Source of the DNA: RGIG4074 sp964459165
GTDB lineage: Bacteria > Bacillota > Clostridia > Christensenellales > Borkfalkiaceae
Length of the DNA: 37,976 nucleotides
Reading direction: 5' to 3'
Assembly (NCBI GenBank): GCA_964459165.1
Contig: CAYWKM010000012.1
Location: 1 to 37,976 of the forward strand
Made by a program: the position numbers and the translations under genes. Positions 1 through 8,268 of this stretch are shown here, piece after piece; within the stretch, counting starts at the first letter, position 1; every line of letters starts with the position of its first letter. The notes below the pieces were generated by a model. It worked only from the letters and a program-made list of their open reading frames with translations. It made no database searches and had not been told where the DNA came from.

Positions 1-48
1 TTTTTTTGCGCGAAGCTTTTCACGGAGGAATCGGAGCGAAAGGGGATG

Positions 49-1923
49 TTAAAGAGACGGTCGCCGAGACAGATATACCATGAGCACGGCGACGTCTGCG
101 GGGCTAACGCCGGAAATGCGGCTCGCCTGTCCTAAGTTGAGGGGACGAATTTTATCGAGTTTTTCCCTTGCTTCCAGTCGAAGTCCTTCGATGGAGAGAT
201 AATCGATATCTTTCGGCAAGAGTTTTTCCTCCGTTTTCTTCGCCCGTTCGACCTGCTCAAAGGCTTGCTTTAAATATCCCTCGTATTTGATTTCCACTTC
301 CGCCGTCTGCAGCACGTCGGGCGGACAGTCCTTTAAAATACCGAAGGCTTCGGAGATATCCTTTAAAAGAATCCCCCTCCTTATCATATCGGCATAGGAG
401 ATTCCGCCGTTCAGCGTCTCGTATCCGTATTTGCTCAAAAAACCGATCGCCTGCTTGGGAGAAAGCCGAGTGTTCAGAGAGGAGAGGACGTCCTTCACCC
501 GCTGTCTGCGCTTTAAATAACGTTCGTAGCGGTCCTTTTTGACGAGTCCGCATTCGTATCCCTTTTGCGTCAGGCGGAAGTCGGCGTTGTCCTGCCGCAG
601 AATGATGCGGTATTCCGCGCGAGAGGTCATCATTCGGTAGGGCTCGTCGGTTCCCTTCGTCACGAGGTCGTCGATGAGCACGCCGATGTACGCTTCGTTC
701 CTTCTTAAAACGAGGGGCGGCAATCTGCGGAGCTTCAGCGAAGCGTTGAGACCCGCGATAAGCCCCTGCGCGGCGGCTTCCTCATAGCCGCTCGTGCCGT
801 TGATCTGACCCGCCGTATAGACGCCCTGTATCTTTTTAAATTCCAGCGTGGGGAGGACGTCGAGCGTATCGATGCAATCGTATTCGATCGCGTAAGCGTA
901 TCGCGTAAAGGCGCAATGTTCGAGTCCCGGAATCGTTCGGTACATCGCGATTTGAACGTCGTGCGGAAGGGAAGTGGACATACCCTGCACGTACACTTCG
1001 AGCGTGTCCTTTCCTTCGGGCTCCAAAAAGATTTGATGGCGTTCCTTATCCCGAAAACGGACGACCTTCGTCTCTATGGAGGGACAGTAGCGCGGTCCCG
1101 TCGAGAGAATGGTCCCGTTATAGAGAGGAGAACGGTCGAGATTTTTTAAGATGATTTCGCGCGTTTCCTTGGTCGTGTAAGTGAGGTAGCAGGGCGTTTG
1201 CTTTTCGGGAACGCCGTCGCTCATAAAGGAAAAGGGATAGAGATCCGTTTCGCCCGGTTGAATTTCACACTTGGAAAAATCGATCGATCTCGCGTCGAGC
1301 CGAGCGGGGGTTCCCGTTTTGAAGCGGCGCACGGTATAGCCTAAGGAGATCAGATTTTTTGTCAGCTCGGTCGCTCTTTGAAACCCGTTGGGGCCGCTCT
1401 TTTGAACGATCTGCCCCGTGACCGTCTCGCTGTTGAGATACACGCCCGTGCATATAACGACGGCGCGGCACAGGATAACGCCGCCGTACGTCGTCTGCAC
1501 GCCCGTGCATCTGCCCTCTTCCGTGAGAATTTTGGCGGCTTCCCCTTGAAGAATGCGCAAGTTCTCGGTGTGTTCGAGCGTACGCTTCATTTCGGTGTGA
1601 TAGGCGTTTTTATCCGACTGACACCGCAAACTTTGAACCGCCGCGCCTTTGCCGACGTTCAACATTCTTATCTGCATGGCGGTTTTGTCGGCGTTGACGC
1701 CCATTTCGCCGCCGAGCGCGTCGATTTCTCTCACGAGATGACCTTTTGCCGTGCCGCCGACAGAGGGATTACAGGGCATGAATCCGATGCTGTCGAGGTT
1801 GAGGGTGAGCAGGACCGTCTTTAAGCCCGTCCTCGATAAAGCCAAAGCCGCCTCGCAGCCGGCATGACCCGAGCCTACGACGACGGCGTCCGCGTTGTCT
1901 TCGATAAATAGATTGTCTTGCAT
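49..1923 (-). CDS. mnmG: tRNA uridine-5-carboxymethylaminomethyl synthesis enzyme MnmG
   Basis: FAD-dependent tRNA modification enzyme of 624 residues, the usual length for the family. With its partner MnmE it installs the carboxymethylaminomethyl group on U34 of several tRNAs in the cytoplasm. The N-terminus has the dinucleotide-binding motif VVGSGHAGCEAA (about residues 15-26), followed by the family signature PCNPSVGGTAKGH. A second FAD-contact region GVYTAGQINGTSGYEEAAAQG lies near residue 365, and the C-terminal helical tRNA/MnmE-binding domain is complete. The gene follows dnaA by 2 nt on the same strand. I see no Shine-Dalgarno sequence before its ATG, so translation is probably coupled to termination of dnaA. 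Placement directly behind dnaA is unusual, since mnmG normally sits with mnmE and rsmG. Identification is secure. Confidence 0.97.
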   Translation of the reverse strand: MQDNLFIEDNADAVVVGSGHAGCEAALALSRTGLKTVLLTLNLDSIGFMPCNPSVGGTAKGHLVREIDALGGEMGVNADKTAMQIRMLNVGKGAAVQSLRCQSDKNAYHTEMKRTLEHTENLRILQGEAAKILTEEGRCTGVQTTYGGVILCRAVVICTGVYLNSETVTGQIVQKSGPNGFQRATELTKNLISLGYTVRRFKTGTPARLDARSIDFSKCEIQPGETDLYPFSFMSDGVPEKQTPCYLTYTTKETREIILKNLDRSPLYNGTILSTGPRYCPSIETKVVRFRDKERHQIFLEPEGKDTLEVYVQGMSTSLPHDVQIAMYRTIPGLEHCAFTRYAYAIEYDCIDTLDVLPTLEFKKIQGVYTAGQINGTSGYEEAAAQGLIAGLNASLKLRRLPPLVLRRNEAYIGVLIDDLVTKGTDEPYRMMTSRAEYRIILRQDNADFRLTQKGYECGLVKKDRYERYLKRRQRVKDVLSSLNTRLSPKQAIGFLSKYGYETLNGGISYADMIRRGILLKDISEAFGILKDCPPDVLQTAEVEIKYEGYLKQAFEQVERAKKTEEKLLPKDIDYLSIEGLRLEAREKLDKIRPLNLGQASRISGVSPADVAVLMVYLSRRPSL

Positions 1924-1925
1924 GG

Positions 1926-3275
1926 TTATTGTTTTAAAATCATACTCTTGACGTCGTTTACGGCTTTTGCCATGGAATCGTTTACTTTAATGAGCTCGGC
2001 GACCTTATCCCTCGAATAGATGACGGTCGCATGATCTCTTCCGCCCATGATCTTGCCGATAGAAATCAGGGGAAGCGTGAGCATCTCGCATAAAAGATAG
2101 GTGCAGATTTGTCTCGCTTTGACGATTTCCGCCTTTTTGTTTTTTCCCAAGACGTCCTCGCGAGAGACTTGAAAATAGGAGCACGCGCTGTTGATGATCA
2201 CGTCGGCGGTTACCGCTTCTTTTTCCTCGGAGACGGATTCGTTTAAGGCGAGCCTTGCAAGGGTTATAGAGATGGGTTCCTCGTGCAGCTTGCTGGCAAA
2301 AAGGACTTTGTTGAGCCTTCCTTCGAGCGTTCTTACGTCGTTTCCCGAATCCTTTGCCAAAAATTCGAGCACGTCTTCGGGAAGAATATATTTTTTATCC
2401 AACGCTTTCTTTTTGAGAATGGCGATCTTCGTCTCGATATCGGGCGGCTGCACGTCTACGATGAGTCCTCCTTCAAAGCGCGTGCGCAGCCTCTCTTCGA
2501 GCTTTGCGATATCCTTGGGAGGGCAATCGGAGGAAATGACGATCTGCTTGTTGTTGTCTTTGAGGGAATTAAAGGTATGGAAGAAGGCCTCCTGAACGGC
2601 CACTTTATTGGCGAGGAATTGAATATCGTCGATAATGAGCACGTCCACGCTGCGGTAGTGCGCGCGGAAACGCGCGTCGCGATCCCTCGAGCCGGATTTG
2701 GAAAGCACCATGTTGTCGATAAATTCATTGAGAAATTTTTCGCAGGTCGTATAGAGAACCTTCAAGGAAGGCTTTTTTAATTTGACGTCGTTCGCGATCG
2801 CCTGCATCAGGTGGGTTTTGCCGAGTCCCGGCCCGCCGTAAATATATAGAGGATTAAAGCTCACCCCCGGATTTTCCGCTACCGCTTTGGCGGCGGCGAA
2901 TACGAATTTATTGCTCGGACCGACGACGAAGGAGTCGAAGGTAAACTTTGAATCGATGTGCATTTCTTCAATGCTGCCGTCGAGCTGATCTTCGTCGTCC
3001 GACAGGGTGAATTCGTCGGATCCTTCCACGATGATTTTAAAATCGTTCAATCCGACGTCGATGCTGGAAATCGCTTCTCTGAGCGGATCGGAAAGACTTT
3101 TTACGATCGTCCCCGCGGCGAGCTCGCTGTCCGCCTTTAAGACGAGACGTTTTCCGATGATATCGACGGGAGCGAGCGGTTCGATGAAGGCTTTGAACGA
3201 ATAATAGACGATCAGCTCTTCCGCCCGTTTCTTGATCTGTTCCCATATAAAATCCAATTGTGCTTTTTCTGTCAT
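1926..3275 (-). CDS. dnaA: Chromosomal replication initiator protein DnaA
   Basis: AAA+ initiator ATPase of 449 residues that binds DnaA boxes at oriC and opens the origin. Domain I spans about residues 1-85. An acidic linker (domain II, about 85-110) leads to the AAA+ core with Walker A GGPGLGKTH (about 147-155) and Walker B VDVLIIDDIQF. Domain IV ends with the DNA-recognition signature GGRDHATVIYSRDKV; the usual histidine after VI is tyrosine here. An AAGGGG ribosome-binding site lies just upstream of the ATG. The gene is divergent from recF across 104 bp. dnaN, which normally separates dnaA and recF in Firmicutes, is absent, and no DnaA boxes are visible in the gap, so this locus may not be the origin. 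A candidate promoter has TATAAT at 3325-3330 on the minus strand with a weak -35. Confidence 0.98.
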   Translation of the reverse strand: MTEKAQLDFIWEQIKKRAEELIVYYSFKAFIEPLAPVDIIGKRLVLKADSELAAGTIVKSLSDPLREAISSIDVGLNDFKIIVEGSDEFTLSDDEDQLDGSIEEMHIDSKFTFDSFVVGPSNKFVFAAAKAVAENPGVSFNPLYIYGGPGLGKTHLMQAIANDVKLKKPSLKVLYTTCEKFLNEFIDNMVLSKSGSRDRDARFRAHYRSVDVLIIDDIQFLANKVAVQEAFFHTFNSLKDNNKQIVISSDCPPKDIAKLEERLRTRFEGGLIVDVQPPDIETKIAILKKKALDKKYILPEDVLEFLAKDSGNDVRTLEGRLNKVLFASKLHEEPISITLARLALNESVSEEKEAVTADVIINSACSYFQVSREDVLGKNKKAEIVKARQICTYLLCEMLTLPLISIGKIMGGRDHATVIYSRDKVAELIKVNDSMAKAVNDVKSMILKQ

Positions 3276-3293
3276 TATATCCCCTTAAATCTT

Positions 3294-3322
3294 TTGAATT
3301 TCTTGTAAAAGTCTGTTATAAT
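3294..3322 (+). promoter_or_regulatory. Sigma-A promoter for recF
   Basis: A -35 box TTGAAT (3294-3299) and a -10 box TATAAT (3317-3322) are separated by exactly 17 bp, with an extended -10 TGT just upstream. The predicted start near 3329 gives recF a leader of about 50 nt. A minus-strand TATAAT for dnaA at 3325-3330 lies 2 bp away facing the other direction, so the two promoters would overlap. Confidence 0.7.
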
Positions 3323-3379
3323 TAATTATATTACAAAAAAAATTTAAAATAAAGCAATTTTCGAGGTCGAAGAGCATTT

Positions 3380-4465
3380 ATGTTGATAAAAAATTTAAAT
3401 GTAAGAAATTTCCGTAATTATGAAGAAGAGTCATTTGTCTTTTCCGACGGAATCAACGTTCTTTTCGGCAAAAACGCGCAGGGCAAGACGAATTGCGCGG
3501 AAGCGATCTTCTACCTCTGCACGGGGACTTCGCAACGAATCAAGCACGACAGACAGCTCGTCCGCAACGGGGAAACGCAGGCGGAAATTTCAGCGGAGGG
3601 GATTTCCCGATACGGAAAGGTCAAGCTTTCCGCCGTCATCGGCGAGAAAAAACGCAGCTTTTACGTCAACGAAAATAAGATTTCCAGATCCGTCGATATT
3701 CTCGGCAATATCAACAGCGTGTTTTTTTCCCCGGGGGAGCTGCGGCTCATTCAGGACGGACCGGACGAAAGGAGGAGATTTCTGAATCTTTCCGTTTCGC
3801 AAATGTCGAAAAATTATTACGTCGCCGTTTTAAGGTACAATAAAATCCTCGAACAGCGGAATAATCTTTTAAAGGATCACGATGCGGCGCTCGTTTTAGA
3901 CACCCTTCCCGTATGGGACGAACAGCTTTGCAAATATGCGGGCGTCGTCGTCAAGGGGCGCTTGGATTACATCAGGAGTTTGGCTCCTTTGGCGAGCGAT
4001 ATACACGCTTTTTTGACGGACGGAGCCGAAACGCTTGTTCTTTCGTCGGATAAGAATTACGAGGGGAGCGCGGAGGATATCTCTTTTGCGCTTCTCGAAG
4101 AGATGAAAAAGCGGTACGAAACCGATCTGCGCCTCGGATTTACGACCGTAGGACCTCATCGCGACGATATGAATTTTACGATCAACGGGATCGACGCCAA
4201 GGCGTATGCTTCGCAGGGGCAGACGAGAACGGCGGCTCTCGCCGTAAAACTTGCCGAAGTGGAGCTGTTTAAGGAATATGCGGGGGAATATCCCGTGCTC
4301 ATTCTCGACGACGTGATGAGCGAACTCGATCTTCCCAGAAGGAAAAAGCTGTTAAAGAAGATAGACGGCATTCAGACGATTCTTACCTGCACGCACGCCG
4401 AGAGGGCGCTTTACGGCGTGCAGGCAAATAAAATAAAGATAGAAAGAGGTAAAATAGTCAAATGA
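3380..4465 (+). CDS. recF: DNA replication and repair protein RecF
   Basis: SMC-like ATPase of 361 residues that helps load RecA at single-strand gaps. It has an N-terminal Walker A GKNAQGKT (residues 30-37), the ABC-type signature region SQGQTRTAALAVKLAEVE (about 280-297) and Walker B PVLILDDVMSELD (about 310-322). The length is typical for RecF. The chosen ATG has only a weak GAGG about 13 nt upstream; a TTG at the next codon is the only close alternative. The stop overlaps the next gene by 4 nt (ATGA), indicating an operon with the PHP phosphoesterase and the VanW protein rather than the usual dnaN-recF-gyrB arrangement. Confidence 0.96.
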   Translation: MLIKNLNVRNFRNYEEESFVFSDGINVLFGKNAQGKTNCAEAIFYLCTGTSQRIKHDRQLVRNGETQAEISAEGISRYGKVKLSAVIGEKKRSFYVNENKISRSVDILGNINSVFFSPGELRLIQDGPDERRRFLNLSVSQMSKNYYVAVLRYNKILEQRNNLLKDHDAALVLDTLPVWDEQLCKYAGVVVKGRLDYIRSLAPLASDIHAFLTDGAETLVLSSDKNYEGSAEDISFALLEEMKKRYETDLRLGFTTVGPHRDDMNFTINGIDAKAYASQGQTRTAALAVKLAEVELFKEYAGEYPVLILDDVMSELDLPRRKKLLKKIDGIQTILTCTHAERALYGVQANKIKIERGKIVK

Positions 4466-5307
4466 GATCGGATCTGCATACGCATACCGTCTATTCGGAC
4501 GGATTGCAAACGCCGGAGGAACTCGCCGAGGCCGCGGCAAGGAACGGCGTAAAGCTTTTATCGGTCACCGATCACGACAATATGAACGGGGACGAGGAAA
4601 AACGCAGGGAGGTCGAAAAGAGAGGCATGATTTACGTGTCCGGCTGGGAAATTTCCGCCTATGAAGGCTGCAAGGTGCATATTACGGGGTATCGCTGCGA
4701 TACGCGGAGCTCCGCCTATCGAAGGTTTATGCGGGAGAGGACGGAGGGCGGTTATCTTCGGGCGAAGGACGTCCTGAAGAAGCTGGAAAAGCAAAATATT
4801 TTTGTCTCGATGGAGGAGGTGGAGGAATGCCGTCCCGTGCCCGATTCGCCCGTTCATACCATGCACGTCGCGCGCGCCGTGGCGAAGAAGGGGTATTTCC
4901 GCGACGAATTCGAGGTGTATAGAAAGTGCCTGCAAAGGGGCGCGTTCGCCTATTCCGATTTATATCGTCCCACGCCGTACGAAGCCGTCGAAGTCATTCA
5001 CGCGGCGGGAGGAATCTGCTCGCTCGCGCATCCGGGGCGCATCGAATTGGATTTTTCCGACAGGGAAGCTTTGATCAGACGCCTTGTCGACAAGGGGATC
5101 GACGGAATAGAAGCCGTTTATACGACGCATACTGAGAGGGAAACGCAATATTTCAGAGCTCTGAGCGAAAAATTTTCTCTTTTAGTCACGGGCGGTTCGG
5201 ACGCGCATAAAGAGGGCATGGGCGGGAGAAGGGTCGGTTATCCCCTCTTTGAACCGGACGAAAAGCTGCTTTCGGCTCTCGGTATTGCGCCCGAGGGGTA
5301 TGTATGA
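4462..5307 (+). CDS. PHP-domain phosphoesterase (RNase AM / TrpH-like)
   Basis: A 281-residue metal-dependent phosphoesterase of the polymerase-and-histidinol-phosphatase superfamily, close in layout to 3',5'-nucleoside bisphosphate phosphatase and RNase AM (TrpH/YciV). Metal-ligand motifs are intact: DLHTHTVYSDG (residues 4-14), SVTDHDN (about 34-40), GWEISAYE (about 61-68), SLAHPG near residue 192 and GGSDAHKEG near 248. The enzyme is cytosolic with no signal peptide. Its ATG overlaps the recF stop and its stop overlaps the start of the VanW-domain gene, so the three are translationally coupled. The substrate (5' nucleotides of RNA, or pAp-like nucleotides) is inferred from the family. Confidence 0.87.
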   Translation: MRSDLHTHTVYSDGLQTPEELAEAAARNGVKLLSVTDHDNMNGDEEKRREVEKRGMIYVSGWEISAYEGCKVHITGYRCDTRSSAYRRFMRERTEGGYLRAKDVLKKLEKQNIFVSMEEVEECRPVPDSPVHTMHVARAVAKKGYFRDEFEVYRKCLQRGAFAYSDLYRPTPYEAVEVIHAAGGICSLAHPGRIELDFSDREALIRRLVDKGIDGIEAVYTTHTERETQYFRALSEKFSLLVTGGSDAHKEGMGGRRVGYPLFEPDEKLLSALGIAPEGYV

Positions 5308-6551
5308 GAAAATGGAATTCTCTGATTTTTGCGCTCGCTTTTCAAGCGGGCGTTTTTTTATGTTGCGGAAATGCATATTTTTCCTCTGTTCCCAAAAACG
5401 TGGTCGTGAACGGAGTGGAGGTGGGCAGATTGACTTACGGCGAGGCGGTGGTAAAGGTGAGGTCGCGCATCGCTTCCGCGACGCCGTCCCTCGTCGTCGT
5501 CACGCCTCAGGGAAAAAGAGAATTTTCCTATCCGGAAATCGATTTTTACGACGATCTTGAAAGCGTCGTGCGAAAGGCGAAAAGAAACCATTCTTACGAG
5601 TGCAGGGTGGATTATTATTTGAAGGCGGAGGATACGGTTCTGCATAATCTTTGCCTTTTCTGCGATAGGGAGGCGAAGAACGCCTATGCGGAATTTGACG
5701 GAACGTTCGCCTATCATGAGGAGGAATCCGGCCTTATCTGCGATGAAAAACAGTTGAAAAGAGACGTCGAGCGATCGTTGCGGGGGGATTTTTCCCCCGT
5801 TGCGATGCAATACGGCGAAGTAAAGCCGAAGAGAACCTTAAACGACGTTCGCGGCGAGACGGCTCTTTTAAGCTCTTTTACGACATATTTCGACGGGGAA
5901 AACGTCAACAGATCTCACAATATCGCGCTGGCGGCAAAGAGCGTCAACGGCACGGTTTTGGAGAGCGGAGAGGAATTTTCCTTTAATCGCGTCGTCGGGA
6001 AGCGATCGGCGGAGCGCGGATATCTGCCCGCAAAAATTATTTCGGGCGGGGTCTTCGTCTACGGAACGGGCGGCGGCGTATGTCAGGCAAGCAGCACGGT
6101 GTATAACGCGGCGCTGCTCTGCGGAATGAGGATCACGCAGGCGAAGGCGCATTCGCTGTCCGTATCCTATGTGGAGCCGTCTTTCGACGCTATGGTTTCG
6201 TCGGCGAGCGATATGTCGTTCGTCAATCCGCACGGCACGCCGGTATACATCGCCTGCAAAACGGGGCGTAATTTTATTACCGTATGCTTTTACGGTAAAA
6301 GCGACGGGCTCACCTACGAGAGAGCGAGCGAGATCGTCTCCTATACGGATCCGGAGGAGAGCGTCGTCGAAGAGGGAGAAGAGGATTTCGTCAAAGTCGC
6401 CCCTAAAAGGGGAATCAAGAGCAGGGGGAGCCTCCTCGTGTATCAAGACGGCGTTTTAAAGGAAAAAAGACAGATTCGTACCGACGAATATAAGAGCGTG
6501 CAGGGCGTTCTGGTAAGGAAAAGGAGCGAAGAGGAGCAGCCGATTGCGTAA
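5304..6551 (+). CDS. Exported VanW-family protein
   Basis: A 415-residue protein with an N-terminal hydrophobic segment (about residues 5-25) suggesting secretion or membrane anchoring. The VanW domain lies at about residues 190-330 and is recognised by the stretch containing FSFNRVVGKRSAERGY, the glycine-rich GTGGGVCQASSTVYNAA and HSLSVSYVEPSFDAMV. A basic, glycine-containing C-terminal tail resembles the G5-like extensions often found on VanW proteins of Clostridia. The biochemical role of VanW proteins is not established; a cell-wall-associated role is inferred from family distribution. The gene overlaps the PHP gene by 4 nt. No terminator is obvious before the asnS promoter that begins 28 bp downstream. 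Confidence 0.88.
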   Translation: MRKWNSLIFALAFQAGVFLCCGNAYFSSVPKNVVVNGVEVGRLTYGEAVVKVRSRIASATPSLVVVTPQGKREFSYPEIDFYDDLESVVRKAKRNHSYECRVDYYLKAEDTVLHNLCLFCDREAKNAYAEFDGTFAYHEEESGLICDEKQLKRDVERSLRGDFSPVAMQYGEVKPKRTLNDVRGETALLSSFTTYFDGENVNRSHNIALAAKSVNGTVLESGEEFSFNRVVGKRSAERGYLPAKIISGGVFVYGTGGGVCQASSTVYNAALLCGMRITQAKAHSLSVSYVEPSFDAMVSSASDMSFVNPHGTPVYIACKTGRNFITVCFYGKSDGLTYERASEIVSYTDPEESVVEEGEEDFVKVAPKRGIKSRGSLLVYQDGVLKEKRQIRTDEYKSVQGVLVRKRSEEEQPIA

Positions 6552-6578
6552 AAGGGGCGAGGAAGGGAATAAAAACGA

Positions 6579-6607
6579 TTGCCTTTTCAAGAGGAAGCTG
6601 GTATAAT
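6579..6607 (+). promoter_or_regulatory. Sigma-A promoter for asnS
   Basis: TTGCCT (6579-6584) and TATAAT (6602-6607) are 17 bp apart, with extended -10 TGG immediately upstream of TATAAT. Transcription would start near 6614 and give asnS a leader of about 150 nt. Confidence 0.7.
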
Positions 6608-6613
6608 AAAGAG

Positions 6614-6765
6614 AGCGGGGTCTGCGAATATTCCCAATTTTTTTCGCGGCGAGCCGCTTTCATCGGAATTGCAAACCGCGCGTCGTTTTTAAGCGTTCAA
6701 CGGGCGCGGGGGGGAGATTTCCCCCGTAAATATAAGGAAAAAATCGATACAGGAGCAGGTTTTTT
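6614..6765 (+). promoter_or_regulatory. asnS 5' leader with GC-rich inverted repeats
   Basis: The leader between the promoter and the asnS ATG contains a possible long-range pairing (CCGCGC near 6680 with GCGCGG near 6706) and a hairpin with arms GGGGGA and TCCCCC at about 6710-6725, followed by an AGGAG ribosome-binding site near 6751. It lacks the T-box consensus and is too short for a canonical T-box. Any regulatory function is unproven. Confidence 0.3.
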
Positions 6766-8157
6766 ATGGACAGAATTTTGTTGAAGTCGCTGGCTTCCTC
6801 TTTGGATGCGTACGACGGCAAACAGGTCACCGTCGCCGGTTGGGTGAAAACGATCAGAGATTCGAAATCTTTCGGGTTTATCGAGCTTAACGACGGCAGT
6901 TATTTTAAAAATACGCAGATCGTATTCGAGCGGGAATTTCTTCCCAATTACGACGAAATCGCTCGTCAAAACGTCGGCGCGTCCCTCGTCGTGGAGGGGA
7001 TCGCGGAGGCTACGCCGAACAATAAACAGCCCTTTGAAATAAAAGCGAGAAGAATCGTCGTGGAGGGAACGTCTACGCCGGATTATCCTCTGCAAAAGAA
7101 GAGGCATACCGTCGAATATCTGCGCGAAATCGCCCATCTCCGTCCCAGAACGAATCTTTTCAACGCCGTCTTTAAGATAAGAAGCGAGGCAGCGTTTGCC
7201 GTTCATAAATTCTTTAACGAGCGGGGGTTCGTCTATGTGCACACGCCCATCATCACGGGGAGCGACTGCGAAGGCGCGGGCGCGATGTTTCAAGTGACCA
7301 CGCTCGATCTCGACAGGGTGGCAAAGGAGGGAAAAGCGGATTATTCCGCCGACTTTTTCGGCAAAAAGGCCGCGCTCACCGTTTCGGGGCAGCTCTCGGC
7401 GGAGACGTACGCGATGGCGTTTGCAAACGTCTATACGTTCGGCCCCACTTTCCGCGCCGAGCATTCCAACACGGCGAGGCACGCCGCGGAATTTTGGATG
7501 ATCGAACCGGAGATGTCCTTTTGCGATCTGAAAGGAGATATGGAAGTCGCCGAAGCGATGGTGAAATATATCGTCGGCTATGTTTCGGATACCTGTCGGG
7601 AAGAGATCGATTTTCTCAATCGCTTTGTCGACAAAGGGTTGATCGAGCGGCTCGACAACGTAAAAAATAACGATTTCGTTCGCCTTTCTTACACCGAAGC
7701 GATCGAGCTTTTACAGAAAAACGCAGAGAAATTCGACGAAAAGAACATCTATTGGGGCATGGATTTACAGAGCGAACATGAAAGATTCCTCACCGAGCAG
7801 GTTTATAAAAAGCCGGTCTTTCTCACCGATTACCCTAAGGAGATCAAGTCCTTTTATATGAAGCAGAATCCCGACGGCAAAACGGTCGCGGCGGCGGATC
7901 TTCTCGTTCCCGGCGTCGGCGAGCTCGTCGGCGGAAGTCAGCGCGAGGAGAATTACGAAAAGCTTTATCGCCGCATCGTGGAATTGGGCATGGACGTCAA
8001 GGATTACGACTGGTATTTGGAGCTGCGCAAGTACGGCGGAACGACGCACAGCGGCTTCGGATTGGGATTCGAAAGGTTGATTATGTATCTCACGGGCGTT
8101 TCCAACATCAGAGACGTCATTCCTTTCCCCAGAACGGTGGACAATCTCAAATATTAA
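6766..8157 (+). CDS. asnS: Asparaginyl-tRNA synthetase
   Basis: Class IIb aminoacyl-tRNA synthetase of 463 residues that charges tRNA-Asn. The N-terminal OB-fold anticodon-binding domain (about residues 15-110) includes VTVAGWVKTIRDSK. The catalytic domain has motif 2 (TFGPTFRAEHSNTARHAAEFWMIE, split around residues 225-248) and motif 3 (GFGLGFERLIMYLTG near the C-terminus). The HAAEFWMIE form and the overall length point to AsnRS rather than AspRS. An AGGAG sits about 10 nt before the ATG. It is expressed from its own promoter at 6579. Confidence 0.96.
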   Translation: MDRILLKSLASSLDAYDGKQVTVAGWVKTIRDSKSFGFIELNDGSYFKNTQIVFEREFLPNYDEIARQNVGASLVVEGIAEATPNNKQPFEIKARRIVVEGTSTPDYPLQKKRHTVEYLREIAHLRPRTNLFNAVFKIRSEAAFAVHKFFNERGFVYVHTPIITGSDCEGAGAMFQVTTLDLDRVAKEGKADYSADFFGKKAALTVSGQLSAETYAMAFANVYTFGPTFRAEHSNTARHAAEFWMIEPEMSFCDLKGDMEVAEAMVKYIVGYVSDTCREEIDFLNRFVDKGLIERLDNVKNNDFVRLSYTEAIELLQKNAEKFDEKNIYWGMDLQSEHERFLTEQVYKKPVFLTDYPKEIKSFYMKQNPDGKTVAAADLLVPGVGELVGGSQREENYEKLYRRIVELGMDVKDYDWYLELRKYGGTTHSGFGLGFERLIMYLTGVSNIRDVIPFPRTVDNLKY

Positions 8158-8268
8158 ACGAACAGACGCAAAATGCGGGGAAGGGGAAATTCTTCGATAT
8201 GCGTCCTCGTTGAACGACATATGCGGCGAATCAGCCGAGAGTAAGCATCTTTTTAAGGAGATAAACCG

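Noticed and set aside
1..48. Start of a gene such as rsmG downstream of mnmG on the minus strand
   Set aside because: A GTG could open a frame to the window edge, but there is no ribosome-binding site and only about 8 codons, too few to recognise a protein.
6660..6720. Possible T-box riboswitch in the asnS leader (TTGCAAACCGCG resembles the T-box end)
   Set aside because: The UGGN tRNA-acceptor-binding bases are missing, the leader is too short for a full Stem I, and no terminator with a T-run follows.
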